DNA from: Notospermus geniculatus
Lineage: Eukaryota > Nemertea > Pilidiophora > Heteronemertea > Lineidae
Direction: 5' to 3'
NCBI GenBank assembly: GCA_002633025.1
Contig: NMRB01000243.1
Location: 197,522-261,521, forward strand
DNA length: 64,000 nucleotides
Each line of letters begins with the position of its first letter. The stretch's first letter is position 1. The position numbers and the translations under genes were made by a program. The notes under the pieces are model-generated. The model was not told where the DNA came from and ran no database searches. It worked only from the letters and a program-made list of their open reading frames with translations. This document shows, one piece after another, positions 22,901-33,404 of the stretch.

Positions 22901-24820
22901 ATGTCACCCACGTGACATTACGGTACTGCGCAGATCGCTTCGACAAATTTGTGCAATGCTTCTTACCTTCTCGTGAAGTTCTGGGAATGTTTTACTTTCA
23001 TATGGGAAGGACTCATCGTCGGTCATGTGCCAGTGAAGCACGTTCAATTTATTGTAAGACATGGCATCCTGAAAAAAACGTACGTCTTAATACAATACAC
23101 CTACTAGACAGTGGATTCATCGAAGAATCATCGACAATCGTACCCTTCGGCTACTGTAAAGGAATTTTCGATACGCTTTTTCGGCTTTACTATGACCAAC
23201 GCTAACGAGGTTATCGATGACCAACATGTAGTGTCGATAATCGCCACCTTTAAAGGAATTATCAATAATGCTACCCAAAGAGTAATTTTCGATGATCGTA
23301 TTTGTACGTTCATTTTATGTCTGAGCCGACGGACATCAAACTACATGTATATGAAGAGGATCATACATGTAGTCCCTTTAACACACTTACCATTGTCAGT
23401 TTCAGTATAGGTGTGGGAATAAAGTGTCTGGCAGTATCTATTAATACTCCTCTGTGGGTGAATCTGGGGGAATCATGAATCGTTGTCTTATTTATCATGT
23501 ACTGAAACGAAGAAATCATACCTTGAAAATTAGCTGATTGAATTAAAATGAAAGTCGGTCGTCATCACTATAATCAGCCGGAGCAATGAAACAGCTGTTG
23601 ATAGAATGTTTGTTGCGTCTGGCATTAGCACGGCGACTATTTTGAGTAAGTCAGGTATGGATTACCCTGATTTCAACGCCGGAGATTAAACTTGCTCCGT
23701 TACCTTAGCTGAGAAGCAGAGAATCCGTCGGTTATTCAGATGAATTATCAATCTTAATTGGACCCACGAATTGAGTCCTTTTAAAAAGATCCATCGAGTC
23801 ATGAAGGGGAAGCCCCTAAGAAATTATGGCTCGCCGTCTCAGTCCTTGCAAGAGAATACCATACATGTACTCGCATTTCTCTCGTTATTTATCACGAATC
23901 GCGTTTCGTTGATGGTTTTATGAGCTAAAACCGTTATATGCCTGTCTATAAGCAGTTTCCTCACCATTTCAACACATAACGCAAGTTTCAACGGGCCACA
24001 TGACCTGACCCAACATACCTCATTGCGCTCGTCGATATAGATAAGTTGCGTAAACGTCTCGATTCCTCTCAGTGCCCCCCAAACCGTGTTCGCTGTCACC
24101 TTGGAGAATCCAATGTAGGACACAACCAGGGAGTCTAAAGGTAAAAAAATAGGGCGGTATTCAAAAAGGGCGTTTAAGACCTGCTTTCCATTGGAGCATT
24201 TCCGTGCGCGGAAACGTTCTAATGGAAAGCAGGCCTAAAGCTTGATTCATACTTTTACGCCGTAACCAGTACAAGTTAAGCTTGATTCATACTTCTACGC
24301 CGTAATGTTGCGTAACGTAATTTTCGTGGCTGCCCGTATCATCGTGCACAAAGAAACGTATCTTATAAATTGTCATGCTTTACTAAAATTGACTCTCAAA
24401 AAATTGAGCCTTGCTGATCGTATATTTCCCTCATTACAGCACTTAAACAAAAGTAAACACCATATTCTTTCAAGGCGCTCTCCGCGGGAGGAAAATCGCC
24501 TTCCAACTGGTACAAATGTACGACCTGATATGATTTTCACATGACTTACACGACTCGTCCATGTTTTCTCTCGGCCAGTAGTCGCATGATTTTGATGTCA
24601 CGAACACGTCAAGCCGATGCATCGTCGTATACCTCAGTGATTGCACGCCATGTCTGCCTTCAAATATAAACCGCTGATAACGTTGGAAAGCCATGTCAAT
24701 AATGTCACAATGTCGGATGTCACTCCACATGTAGAACTTCTGTGGGTCGATTGTCATTACCGTGTTTGATTTCTTCCATCTTCTTGGGAGAGGCCACGGC
24801 ATACCTCTGTGTGCAGTTCC
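16922..24820 (-). CDS. Hexosaminidase-like protein (GH20, HEXA/HEXB type), probable pseudoenzyme with C-terminal membrane segment; 5' end not found
   Basis: Eleven exons join in frame: 24550-24820, 24019-24134, 23391-23501, 22967-23068, 21158-21296, 19894-20074, 19189-19342, 18499-18673, 18128-18218, 17742-17846 and 16922-17132. They encode 551 residues plus a missing N-terminus with signal peptide. Family blocks: MPWPLPRRW (7-15), [112 protein letters not shown]20 enzymes remove terminal GlcNAc/GalNAc in lysosomes or outside cells. Against human HEXA, Arg146, Asp183, His237, Trp349 and Trp433 are kept. The catalytic pair Asp322-Glu323 is Asn300-Asp301, and Trp392, Tyr421 and Glu462 are Asp369, His394 and His435. 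After the normal family end the protein continues about 50 residues with a hydrophobic helix at 514-530. Every splice site and phase is intact. Confidence 0.88.
17197..17505. mobile_element. piggyBac-like MITE, TTAA flanks (copy C)
   Basis: Same ends as the element at 3527, with TTAA at 17193-17196 and 17506-17509. It lies in the last intron of the hexosaminidase-like gene. Confidence 0.8.
17921..17939. other. Assembly gap after a poly-G run
   Basis: 19 Ns follow G(10-12). Another single N at 18490 also follows a long G run. Both are in introns of the hexosaminidase-like gene and touch no exon. Confidence 0.95.
18805..18978. mobile_element. MITE, GCGGTTACACTACATAAAAT ends
   Basis: Inverted ends GCGGTTACACTACATAAAAT and ATTTATGTAGTGTAACCGC. 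A related, partly degenerate piece GTTACACCTATCTAAAATCC lies just left at 18696, suggesting nested copies. Confidence 0.7.
18986..19105. mobile_element. Almost perfect palindromic MITE, AGGGAGGTTTCGCAAGCGCC ends
   Basis: Arms of about 55 bp from AGGGAGGTTTCGCAAGCGCC to its complement, with a loop of about 10 bases at 19040-19050. It immediately follows the preceding element and ends 84 bp before exon 19189-19342 of the hexosaminidase-like gene. Confidence 0.8.
20341..20745. mobile_element. MITE, AGGTTTCGCAAATCTGACGA ends
   Basis: About 50-bp inverted ends (AGGTTTCGCAAATCTGACGA against TCGTCAGATTTGCGAAACCT), 405 bp in all. It shares the AGGTTTCGCAA terminus with the element at 18986. In an intron. 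Confidence 0.75.
21970..22011. repeat. Solo terminal repeat of the 52386-53607 element family
   Basis: About 40 bases (containing CCATCGGTAGGACCAGGTAC) are the exact complement of 52387-52428. The second end is not visible nearby. Confidence 0.7.
24172..24240. repeat. Short foldback in intron
   Basis: Arms TTTAAGACCTGCTTTCCATT and AATGGAAAGCAGGCCTAAAG around a GC core. Followed by two direct copies of CTTGATTCATACTTYTACGC at 24241 and 24281. Confidence 0.65.
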
Positions 24821-25683
24821 CTGGGAGATAAAATGCATTTTTGATAGGAGGGCTATGGAACATGCGATAGTTTCGAAGATATCAACTTTTCAATGGAGAT
24901 CGATCTACTCACCAATGCTAAGGCGATTTCAGTTTTACAAGAAGCTTTTTGAAACGTTGCAATTACACAGAAGCAAGGATCAGGGCAGAAGATGGGGCCT
25001 TAGCCATGCAACATTTATTGCCTCTTCCTGTCTTTTTGGCGGAAATGTGTTTTTTTTTCGAAAACGTATTGGTAGCAAGCGCCTCTCACCCAATACCCAA
25101 GAGTTGAAATCTCCGCAGAATTGAACTCTAGTAGTTAATAGGCTATTGATAACGGTGTACTGTAGGGTCAAATTATTTCTGTCGTTGAACGTATGCATTC
25201 AGGTTTGTTCTTCCGTTTGTTTTGTACTCGTCTAGGCTACATCAAGACTGCTCAGGCTGCATCACCTGTATCTAACCGGAAAATTCGATTATTGGCCTGG
25301 ATCATTGTTCAACAACACATTCTACTCAGAAATGGTTCAAATGAAGACTTCCCTTCACCGCCATGATGAATTACACCATAAATACTTGCGGAGTGTTGAG
25401 CGAAGGGTTGAAATCAGGTGGCCACTGAACGTAAACGACCAGCGTAATGAAATACATGGCGTATGCACACTGATTAAACGCTGAAACATTGGTGACAGAG
25501 ATGACACAACTATGTCACTCGATATATGTTGTTGAAATTTGGACGGTAACAGGTTTCGTTGCTGGTGTACTGGAAGACTGTGCTGGAGAGTTTAAATCCA
25601 TTGCCAAATACATACTTCCTCACCTCCCAGTCGGCTTTGGAGATCAGAATATGCTTCATTTAGAATCAGCAAGGTACTAGTAT

Positions 25684-26070
25684 TAGAGAGGATGCGCATC
25701 TTTCCGACTCCGACTCCTGCTTCAACTACGAGAATAAAAACGATTTGATAGACGTTTACAAATCGTAAAATGCCATAACTTTGTGGCAGAATTAATTTTG
25801 ACTTGTAATCGGAAGTGCGCATAAATCGCAAATATCGTAGTCGTCATAGTCGTGTCTCAAAGTCGTAACGACTAGGATTACGACTTCAATATTCATTATT
25901 TATCCGCACTTCCGATTTATTAGGCCAATTTTTTCTGCCTTCAATTTATGGTGTTTGACAAATTGAAAACTTCTATCACATCGTTTTTATCAAGGATGTC
26001 CATAGCGGACTGCAGTTCATTCTCGTAGTTGAAGTCGGAGTCGGAGTCGGAAAGTTACGCATCCTCTCTA
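25684..26070. mobile_element. Long palindromic MITE, copy 1
   Basis: Ends TAGAGAGGATGCGCATCTTT and complement. Subterminal GACTCCGACTCC repeats and a central self-complementary core (CGGAAGTGCGCATAAATCG). The whole 387 bp can fold on itself. Confidence 0.75.
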
Positions 26071-26815
26071 TTCCTTTCCGCGCAGTGGGTTGGCTTGCAT
26101 GGCTGGAAGCATGAATTGCCTTTCAGTCTATTGGCGAAAAACTTAGTAATTTGTCATACGCACAGGATTTCGAAGTTAAGAAGTTAACTCTGCCAAGAAC
26201 ATATGGGTTGACTCATGCGAATTCAGAGTGCTGTATACTGCTAGAAGCATGTATCGGAGTTAGTTCAGTATTTTCCGAAGGATATCGTAGGTATTGGTAT
26301 TGCTTTTATTGTAATGAGTCAGGCACACGACTTGCTTGCACCTGATGGCAAAATAACATTTTACTGGAAACACTCGATCATGATGTGTATGTGTGTCTAC
26401 ACCTAAAAATACATGTACATGTAGCTAAAAAAAACCGCAGAAACATTGGAAGACAAGTGTATATTTTTGTAAGTTGTAATGCGGTGAAGGTTTGCAGATG
26501 CAGATGCAGAATACAAAGAGTATACAGTAGATCATTTATTTTTGCTTTACCAAGTGCACATCCGCAGTTCAACACTCAGGCTTGCGAGGAGGCTAGGCCT
26601 ACCCTCAAGTGGGGTGGCTTGCAGCAAATTCTGGGCACTAGTTTGTACTTTATCCTCTGTTTAGCACTTCAATTTGACCAGTTGACCGACTCGAGCCCCA
26701 AGATATCGTCGAGCTTTGTTGTCAACTTTTTCAACTCCACCGAACGTTGCACACTTTAATTTACTGAGTATGTGAACGATAATTCTGTTTGCGTAGTCAA
26801 TGGGTAGTATAAGAT

Positions 26816-27231
26816 TAGCGAGGTTGCGCACTTTTCCGACTCCGACTCCGACTTCAACTACGAGAACGAATTGCAGTCCGCTGTAGACATCCTTGATAAA
26901 AACGATGTGATAGACGTTTGCAAATCGTAAAATGCCATAACTTTGTGGCAGAATAATTTTGACTCATAATCGGAAGTGCGCATAAATCGCAAATATCGTA
27001 GTCGTCATAGTCGTGTCTCAAAGTCGTAACGACTAGGACTACGAATTCAATATTCATTATTTATCCGCACTTCCGATTTACTAGGCCAATTTTTTCTGCC
27101 TTCAATTTATGGTGTTTGACGAATTGAAAACTTCTATCACATCGTTTTTATCAAGGATGTCCATATCGGACTGCAATTCATTCTCGTAGTTGAAGTCGGA
27201 GTCGGAGTCGGAAAACTGCGCAACCTCTCTA
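26816..27231. mobile_element. Long palindromic MITE, copy 2
   Basis: Same family as 25684-26070 in the same orientation. Ends GAGGTTGCGCACTTTTCCGA and TCGGAAAACTGCGCAACCTC, with the same GACTCCGACTCC subterminal repeats. Internal sequence is mostly conserved between the copies. Confidence 0.75.
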
Positions 27232-27268
27232 TTGCTGTTGTTCTGTCCAATTTGGCTGCCTGAACTAC

Positions 27269-27556
27269 TCATGTCCTCGTTTGGTGTGTCATTTTCATTA
27301 ACCTTTGCTCTCCAATGGGTATGGCCAAATCGTCATGTATGTTCCCCGCTATGTTAAGGAAGTCATAATTAACGACTGAATGCATCTTGCACCAATGTTC
27401 TGATACTTCTGGGCTCACCTTACCAGAAAGATAACAACACTTGCTTCTAAAGTTTCCTCCCAGGTATAGGCAATCCACGTTGGCAGCTGGAAGCGGAACA
27501 CCCGAGATGCATACCCGCGGAGCAAACTGTCCATATCCACGGTGAAGATAAACGGA
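27269..27556 (-). CDS. Possible exon, unknown cysteine-containing protein
   Basis: After an AG at about 27565 the minus strand is open for about 97 codons to a stop at 27269, reading YSVYLHRGYGQFAP, then VDCLYLGGNFRSKCCYLSGK, then a polar tail. Six cysteines and mixed composition are protein-like, but I recognise no family, find no partner exon, and the length could arise by chance. Confidence 0.22.
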   Translation of the reverse strand, partial: SVYLHRGYGQFAPRVCISGVPLPAANVDCLYLGGNFRSKCCYLSGKVSPEVSEHWCKMHSVVNYDFLNIAGNIHDDLAIPIGEQRLMKMTHQTRT

Positions 27557-29990
27557 GTAGTTGATGTTGTAATGACTCTATCGTCGGCATTGGGAATCGA
27601 GGGTTCGACTATTCACAAAATGTTGTCCGATCAATTTTTTTAATGGAGACACGCATGAAGTCCAAGTTTTGTCCATATCTTAACATGGCTGCCTGTCCCC
27701 AATTGGTTGGAATAGAACTGATGGCCGTCACAAATCGACTAACTGTGGACATTAGGCCTACGTATGATCTCATTCAAGTGAGATCATGACGTGCCAACTA
27801 CGTACATGTATGCCTATGGGCTCTGCATTACGTAGGTCTACATGTATTGCGTCATTTTGCAGGTTTTCAATTGGGGACGTCCCCAGTTGCCATTTAGTGA
27901 ATAGCAATATGGTGTGTGTGTTTTTCACGCACTACGTCGAAGATTTGCTCCAAATACAAAAGCTGACCTCCTTCCACCTTCCAGTTATCCACTGTCGATG
28001 TTGTTCTGGCTTCCAAACCCTTGTAAGCAGATATGTGCTTTTACAGCGGCGTTTATACCCGGGATGATATCAAATTACGTATTGTTTTACCGCTATATTT
28101 ACAAGTACATGTAGATGTATATCATTTTCTAAGTGCACTTGGCCTCCACCATGATGAAACCTGTGTGATTTATCGTCTATATCTTCGGCACTGTATCCTC
28201 AGGAAAATCATAGGTGTAATGGTGATGCTATTCTAAGAGTTTAGAGCAAGGACTGCAAAATCACTTTCGGCAGCTTGAGTCATGATGTCGTTTTTTTGTA
28301 TCTCTTACAGTGACTCATGCATAGGACCCAAGGCTACCGGTTTTTGCAGCACAACGATGATATGAACACTGATGGCGCTAGGCCCGATGATACCTATATT
28401 GTACATTGATGCAGCGATTGCTATTAAGTGAAGAAAATATATTTAAAATCGTTCTCCATTATCAACTCTAACCTTGCCAATGATTTCTGCACCATACAGT
28501 GGTGTCCGGACGTCTTCATAGATAGATTTAATTAAGATATGGACTTGATCAACGTCCAATAGGAAATTAAAAAGAAAGATTTCCTTAATTGCTGTCTCTC
28601 CTTGACCAACCATTCTTTGACTGCCTTGCACCCGATCAAATTGTTCATACGACTTTTTGGAAATAACGATTCAACAGGGCCTCTGGGGCTAAAATGAATG
28701 GATCCACGAGGAAGACTTTACTGAGCATACATGTATTCAGGAACTGTAATGAAAAAATCGCAGGCGTTGGGTACGAAGCGGTGTGAGGATTTAGAAGTTG
28801 CCGGACGGGCGCATGGGTAAGAATCGCACAGTGTGGGAAAAGGCAAGTTTGTTATCAGAAGCAGACCTTTCCCCTTCCATACACATAAAATCGTCGCATG
28901 ATTGACGAGGACGAAAAATGTCACCACGTTCGGATTACAAGAAGGTTATCTGCAAACGATAACAAAGATGGTGAAACTTATGACCATCGTACGAACACTT
29001 GAGGTTGTGCCCGTTGGTCAGTTACAATCGCGTGGCTATTTCAGGCTGTTGCCATTGGTCAAACTGTCGTCACGTGGTTACTTTGAGTGTCAAAAAAAGT
29101 CACCGGCCACTCTGAAGCTATTACATTTCTTGCATTAACTCGCACTAGCACACCTGTAACGGGTTGATTTTTTTCTTTCTTTTTTTCTTACCCATACTTT
29201 ATCGCCTTACCTCTGGCCATCTCGGATCCAGGGAATGAAGGACTGCTGCTGCAAGCCGTAGATAAAGTCCGAGCAATAAGATCCATGGATACATGATGTC
29301 TATTATCCTGTCCTATGTATATTATCCTATTCTGTATTGTCCTATCTTTAATTCACAATTTTTTTCCTCAGTTTTCGTCCTTTTCCTAAATTTTCACATC
29401 ATGCAAGGAACGGTCTATTAGTGTATTACATTGAACCAAATATCAAGGTAGTTGAAAATATTTCACTCCAAAATCATCGATGTCATACACAGGGAATAAA
29501 GGCTTTCCTTAACCGGTACCAACTCTCCTTAATTCAAATTCCAATCCTGCTGTTAGTAGGACCTTTGCCGCCTCACCAGCTTAACTTACTCCAGGTCCAC
29601 CCGTTGAGAGAGAACTTCTCTTGGGGACATTCCACATCCCTACCACAACCGGGGCCGCGAGAGGCGTCTCCTCGGTGTCCCTGACGACTGATGACACCCT
29701 CCAAGCGGCCACCACGAGAATCGTTGAATACTCAGCGGTGGTTGATCCCTATGTTCTGTTCGTGATTGCAACCGTCCCGCCTTTCACCAAGAACCATTCG
29801 AACATGTTTAATGCTTCTGATCGTCCTCCGAAGTAGCTACTCGATGTTTGCAGGGCACTTTACACACTTGGACTAACTATTTAACACTCGAGTCACAGAC
29901 GGGTTGCAGACGGAACCAAGGAAAGAAGTGTTTTCCTGATTTCAGCAGGTAGAGGGTTGAGATTGTGCGTGTTATATGAGGACGTTACAA

Positions 29991-30440
29991 NNNNNNNNNN
30001 NNNNNNNNNNNNNNNNNNNNNNNNNNNNNNNNNNNNNNNNNNNNNNNNNNNNNNNNNNNNNNNNNNNNNNNNNNNNNNNNNNNNNNNNNNNNNNNNNNNN
30101 NNNNNNNNNNNNNNNNNNNNNNNNNNNNNNNNNNNNNNNNNNNNNNNNNNNNNNNNNNNNNNNNNNNNNNNNNNNNNNNNNNNNNNNNNNNNNNNNNNNN
30201 NNNNNNNNNNNNNNNNNNNNNNNNNNNNNNNNNNNNNNNNNNNNNNNNNNNNNNNNNNNNNNNNNNNNNNNNNNNNNNNNNNNNNNNNNNNNNNNNNNNN
30301 NNNNNNNNNNNNNNNNNNNNNNNNNNNNNNNNNNNNNNNNNNNNNNNNNNNNNNNNNNNNNNNNNNNNNNNNNNNNNNNNNNNNNNNNNNNNNNNNNNNN
30401 NNNNNNNNNNNNNNNNNNNNNNNNNNNNNNNNNNNNNNNN
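29991..30440. other. Assembly gap (450 N)
   Basis: Run of N inside duplication copy 1. The corresponding part of copy 2 (34557-34930) is sequenced but does not match the bases right of this gap (30441-30870). Confidence 0.98.
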
Positions 30441-31158
30441 AAAAACCCAGTTTTCTCCATTTATCATAGATAATATCGAGTAAAAGGCACTTAAATATTC
30501 TGTTTGACACAGAAATAATTAAGAGAAAAATAATTTTCAACTTTTGGGAAAGTTTGATAGTGATGGTATCATAAGCCTGTCTTCCAGTGGGCTAAGTGTA
30601 TTACTACGCCGATATGGAGTGGCTGCATTGAAATATCGTGCGAAAGTAGGCCTACCCCTCATATTTTCAGTACCCCCAAACCCTGAAATTATCACGGTCA
30701 ACCCACATCGAAAACTTTATGGTTTGAAGCATTAGGCTAGGGGTATGTTGTGTCCAAACGGTTCCTTCCAACGAAACTCTGGGACCAATCTATGAGCACG
30801 GGCATCTCGCCATTTCTAATGGTAAATGCATTGGCCACGCATTACAGGTACGTGACCACATGTACATGTACAACGTTGTATGTTGTTCAAAGCCAGTCGT
30901 TATTGGGCGGGTAGCCTACCGGTTGCTCTGAATAATGACCACTTTTTATATTTCAATTTCGTAAATAAATGTACAGCAACCAACAAAAGGCCTACACATT
31001 GCACTGCATTTTGAGGTAAAAATACATGTACATGTAGGCCTACACCATAACAGTCCTGCGAGCGAGGTCGCCACTCTCCGCGTTCGAATACTAAATTCAT
31101 ACCGTACGTCTGACAACCTGTGAAATTCGGCTACCCTTTCCTTTGAGGCATTTTGAAT

Positions 31159-31385
31159 AGACTATATCACTCCAAAAGAGCGCAGCACCTGACGGGTACT
31201 ACAGCGTCACGACGTCCCGTACTCATTCCATGACATCTTGACGTGAGACGACGTCATGATCGCTGAAACAAGTGGAGGTTTTTCGAGTGACGTCACCGCG
31301 TTCAGAATGGGGACGGGACGTCGTGACGCTGTAGGCCTAGCTAGCGACCCGTCAGGTGCTGCGCTCTATTGGAGTGATAGAGTCT
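31159..31385. mobile_element. MITE with a precise empty site in the sister copy
   Basis: Ends AGACTATATCACTCC and GGAGTGATAGAGTCT, flanked by AT on both sides. At the equivalent point of copy 2 (about 35208) the sequence runs TTTTGAATTATTTCG with a single AT and no insert, so the element and its 2-bp duplication are directly defined. Confidence 0.85.
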
Positions 31386-32504
31386 ATTATTTCGATCTAT
31401 TTCCTGATATTTCTAGACAAATTTTCCGACACACCTTACAGACGTCTGGCTGTGTCCGCTACAGTGATGCACAGCATTATTAGAAAGATGCCTAATTGCA
31501 CCCACATGTCGCTAGAAGCCTGGATCACAGGATGTTCCTTGTGACATATCTTCAATATATGGGATCATAAGTGGCGTTTACTACCTACTCGACATGTTAC
31601 ATTTGTCAAGAAAGGGACACCATTAGACTCACCAGACAGCAGATTACGTCAATAGAACGCAATCCGCTGGAAACATTTGCACTTTCATATCAAGGAACGG
31701 TGGTAATTTAAAATATAGTCAGTTGGAGCTCTTACATGTAATGTACATGTATTTGCATTATTATCATACACCCGTGATGACGGCATCGAGCATGATGTTT
31801 CATAAAAATGTCAATATATCGTCAATGTCTCCTATATAAAGCTCAGTTCTTGGGTCCAATGTTAAAATCAGTTGCAAAAATTCAAAACACCGGTGTTTTG
31901 AATTTACGGCCGTAACTTCCGTCAGTCAGAAGAATTACCGGAAGTGGCGGCAACGTTTTTCTTGTAAAAGAAGCCAATCCCTACCAACCAAGATTATCGG
32001 CAAATTTCATATCAAAAATCCCACGGCGGGACTTCGTTTTCACCCAGTTTGCACCTGACTATCAGTGCTTCTTGGCATTTGTAGTAAACGTTTGGCTTTT
32101 CATCCCTTTGCATGATCTCCTGTCGAGGCAATAGATGGAAGCACACATTTCTTCAGCAGTAGCGGACTCAATATTAAACTAAAGTACAGTCTGTGTCTTC
32201 TTCGTTGTTTAACATCGATATCATTCAATGTTTGAATACAGCAATTTTACCAATTTAAACCACGCGGTTCATACATGTCTATTGAGGGTCGAATTCCATA
32301 CTTATCAATTCATCAAGGATCAGTATGGTGACCACAACATCAGAGAAAGTTGCAGTCCTATACAACAAAGAGAGATTTCTAACGGAATGTCATCAGGCTT
32401 CCTGGTATCTTTCAGCTTATCGTTGAAGACTAAGTCTATGGCTTCGCTGGTCATCAATCACAAGTCCATGGAGTCAAGATCCTGTGTGTTTGGGGTTTCC
32501 CGAG

Positions 32505-32612
32505 CGAGGTGCTATATATAGCACGCGCCACGTCATATAGCAACCAAAATGGCGGCTCGTGCCTGTCTTTGTTGCGGAACGGACAGTAGCGCCGCGGGAG
32601 TGTAGCGGCAAA
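32505..32612 (+). promoter_or_regulatory. Candidate promoter and first exon with YY1-type site (copy 1)
   Basis: TATATATAG at 32514-32522, CACGTCATATAG, then CCAAAATGGCGGC at 32545-32557, which fits the AANATGGCGGC YY1 core often found at animal start sites. From that ATG 18 codons are open (MAARACLCCGTDSSAAGV). The second duplication copy carries the same at 36283-36390. No downstream exon was recognised. Confidence 0.35.
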
Positions 32613-33404
32613 GGTGGGATTCAGGCTACAGTACGCCGTGCTGCCCCAACCTGAACAACAGGGCACAAGCCTCCAAAAAACCTGGTGACGTTGCGTCGGT
32701 TTGTGACCCTGACGAACAACAGTCAAATCCGCCATTTTGCGCAGGGTTATGTGATGCGTCGCGCCTCACAGCGCCGGTGTGGAAGAACTACTTCCGCGGT
32801 AAAAGTAGTTCTAAAGAAATCACATTTCTCTGATAAATATTTGCTACTTTTATTGTATTTTATGATGATTTCAGATGAAATAAATATATTTAAGTCAATT
32901 TATTCGCATATTTACATCAGAAGACCCATAATAGCATATTTTATTGTTTTGGGAATCTGGCAAACGCACAGTGGACGCACAGCATCAGAACAGCGAAATG
33001 CATGTCAGTGCACTGTACATTCTGTACTGTATGGCATAATGGCGGGAACCCCGGGGAAATCCCGATTTATCGATTTGGCCGAGCAAAAACGCGCAATAAC
33101 TCGCAAAATCTTAGTAAAATTCACTTTTGCGTGTCATATTGTATTAAATTAACCCAAAACTGCCATCGTTAGGTTCTTTTTCGACACAAAAGTGATGAGT
33201 TTCACCGAACTATATCTTGTAGTGGATGAGTCAAAGTAGTCCGAAAGTAGATCCAGGTGGTTCGGTCGCCGCATCACTATCCCAGCTATAGGTGGGGGCG
33301 CAATAAGATATTCAAGATGGCGGCGGTGATTTTTCCTCCGGGACTAAATCCCAAACCCAAGTCTCGCAATATCTCGCGGGATTTGGTCCCGGTGTTCCGG
33401 TTGN

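Larger units (their letters stand above)
24821..28822. other. Upstream flank of the hexosaminidase-like gene
   Basis: The missing 5' exon(s) with the signal peptide should lie here or further right. Apart from two copies of a long inverted-repeat element (25684-26070, 26816-27231) and one possible exon (27269-27556) I see nothing I can name. Confidence 0.5.
28823..32644. repeat. Large direct duplication, copy 1
   Basis: Matches 33405-36424 base for base over long runs (for example around 29240-29400 with 33795-33960, and 32330-32640 with 36110-36420). It differs by point changes, small indels, a replaced central segment next to the 450-N gap, and a MITE at 31159-31385 absent from copy 2. No gene is recognisable inside; open frames such as 29621-29836 are not kept in copy 2 because of a one-base indel. 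Confidence 0.9.

Noticed and set aside
29621-29836. Protein-like frame with VVDPYVLFVIATVPPF
   Set aside because: The sister duplication copy has a one-base indel that breaks the frame, so it is not conserved.
30000-30440. Several 120-215-codon frames across the N runs (also 44796-45112)
   Set aside because: They consist of unknown bases.
32228-32521. 97-codon frame also present at 36006-36299
   Set aside because: Its presence in both copies follows from the DNA duplication itself; no protein features.
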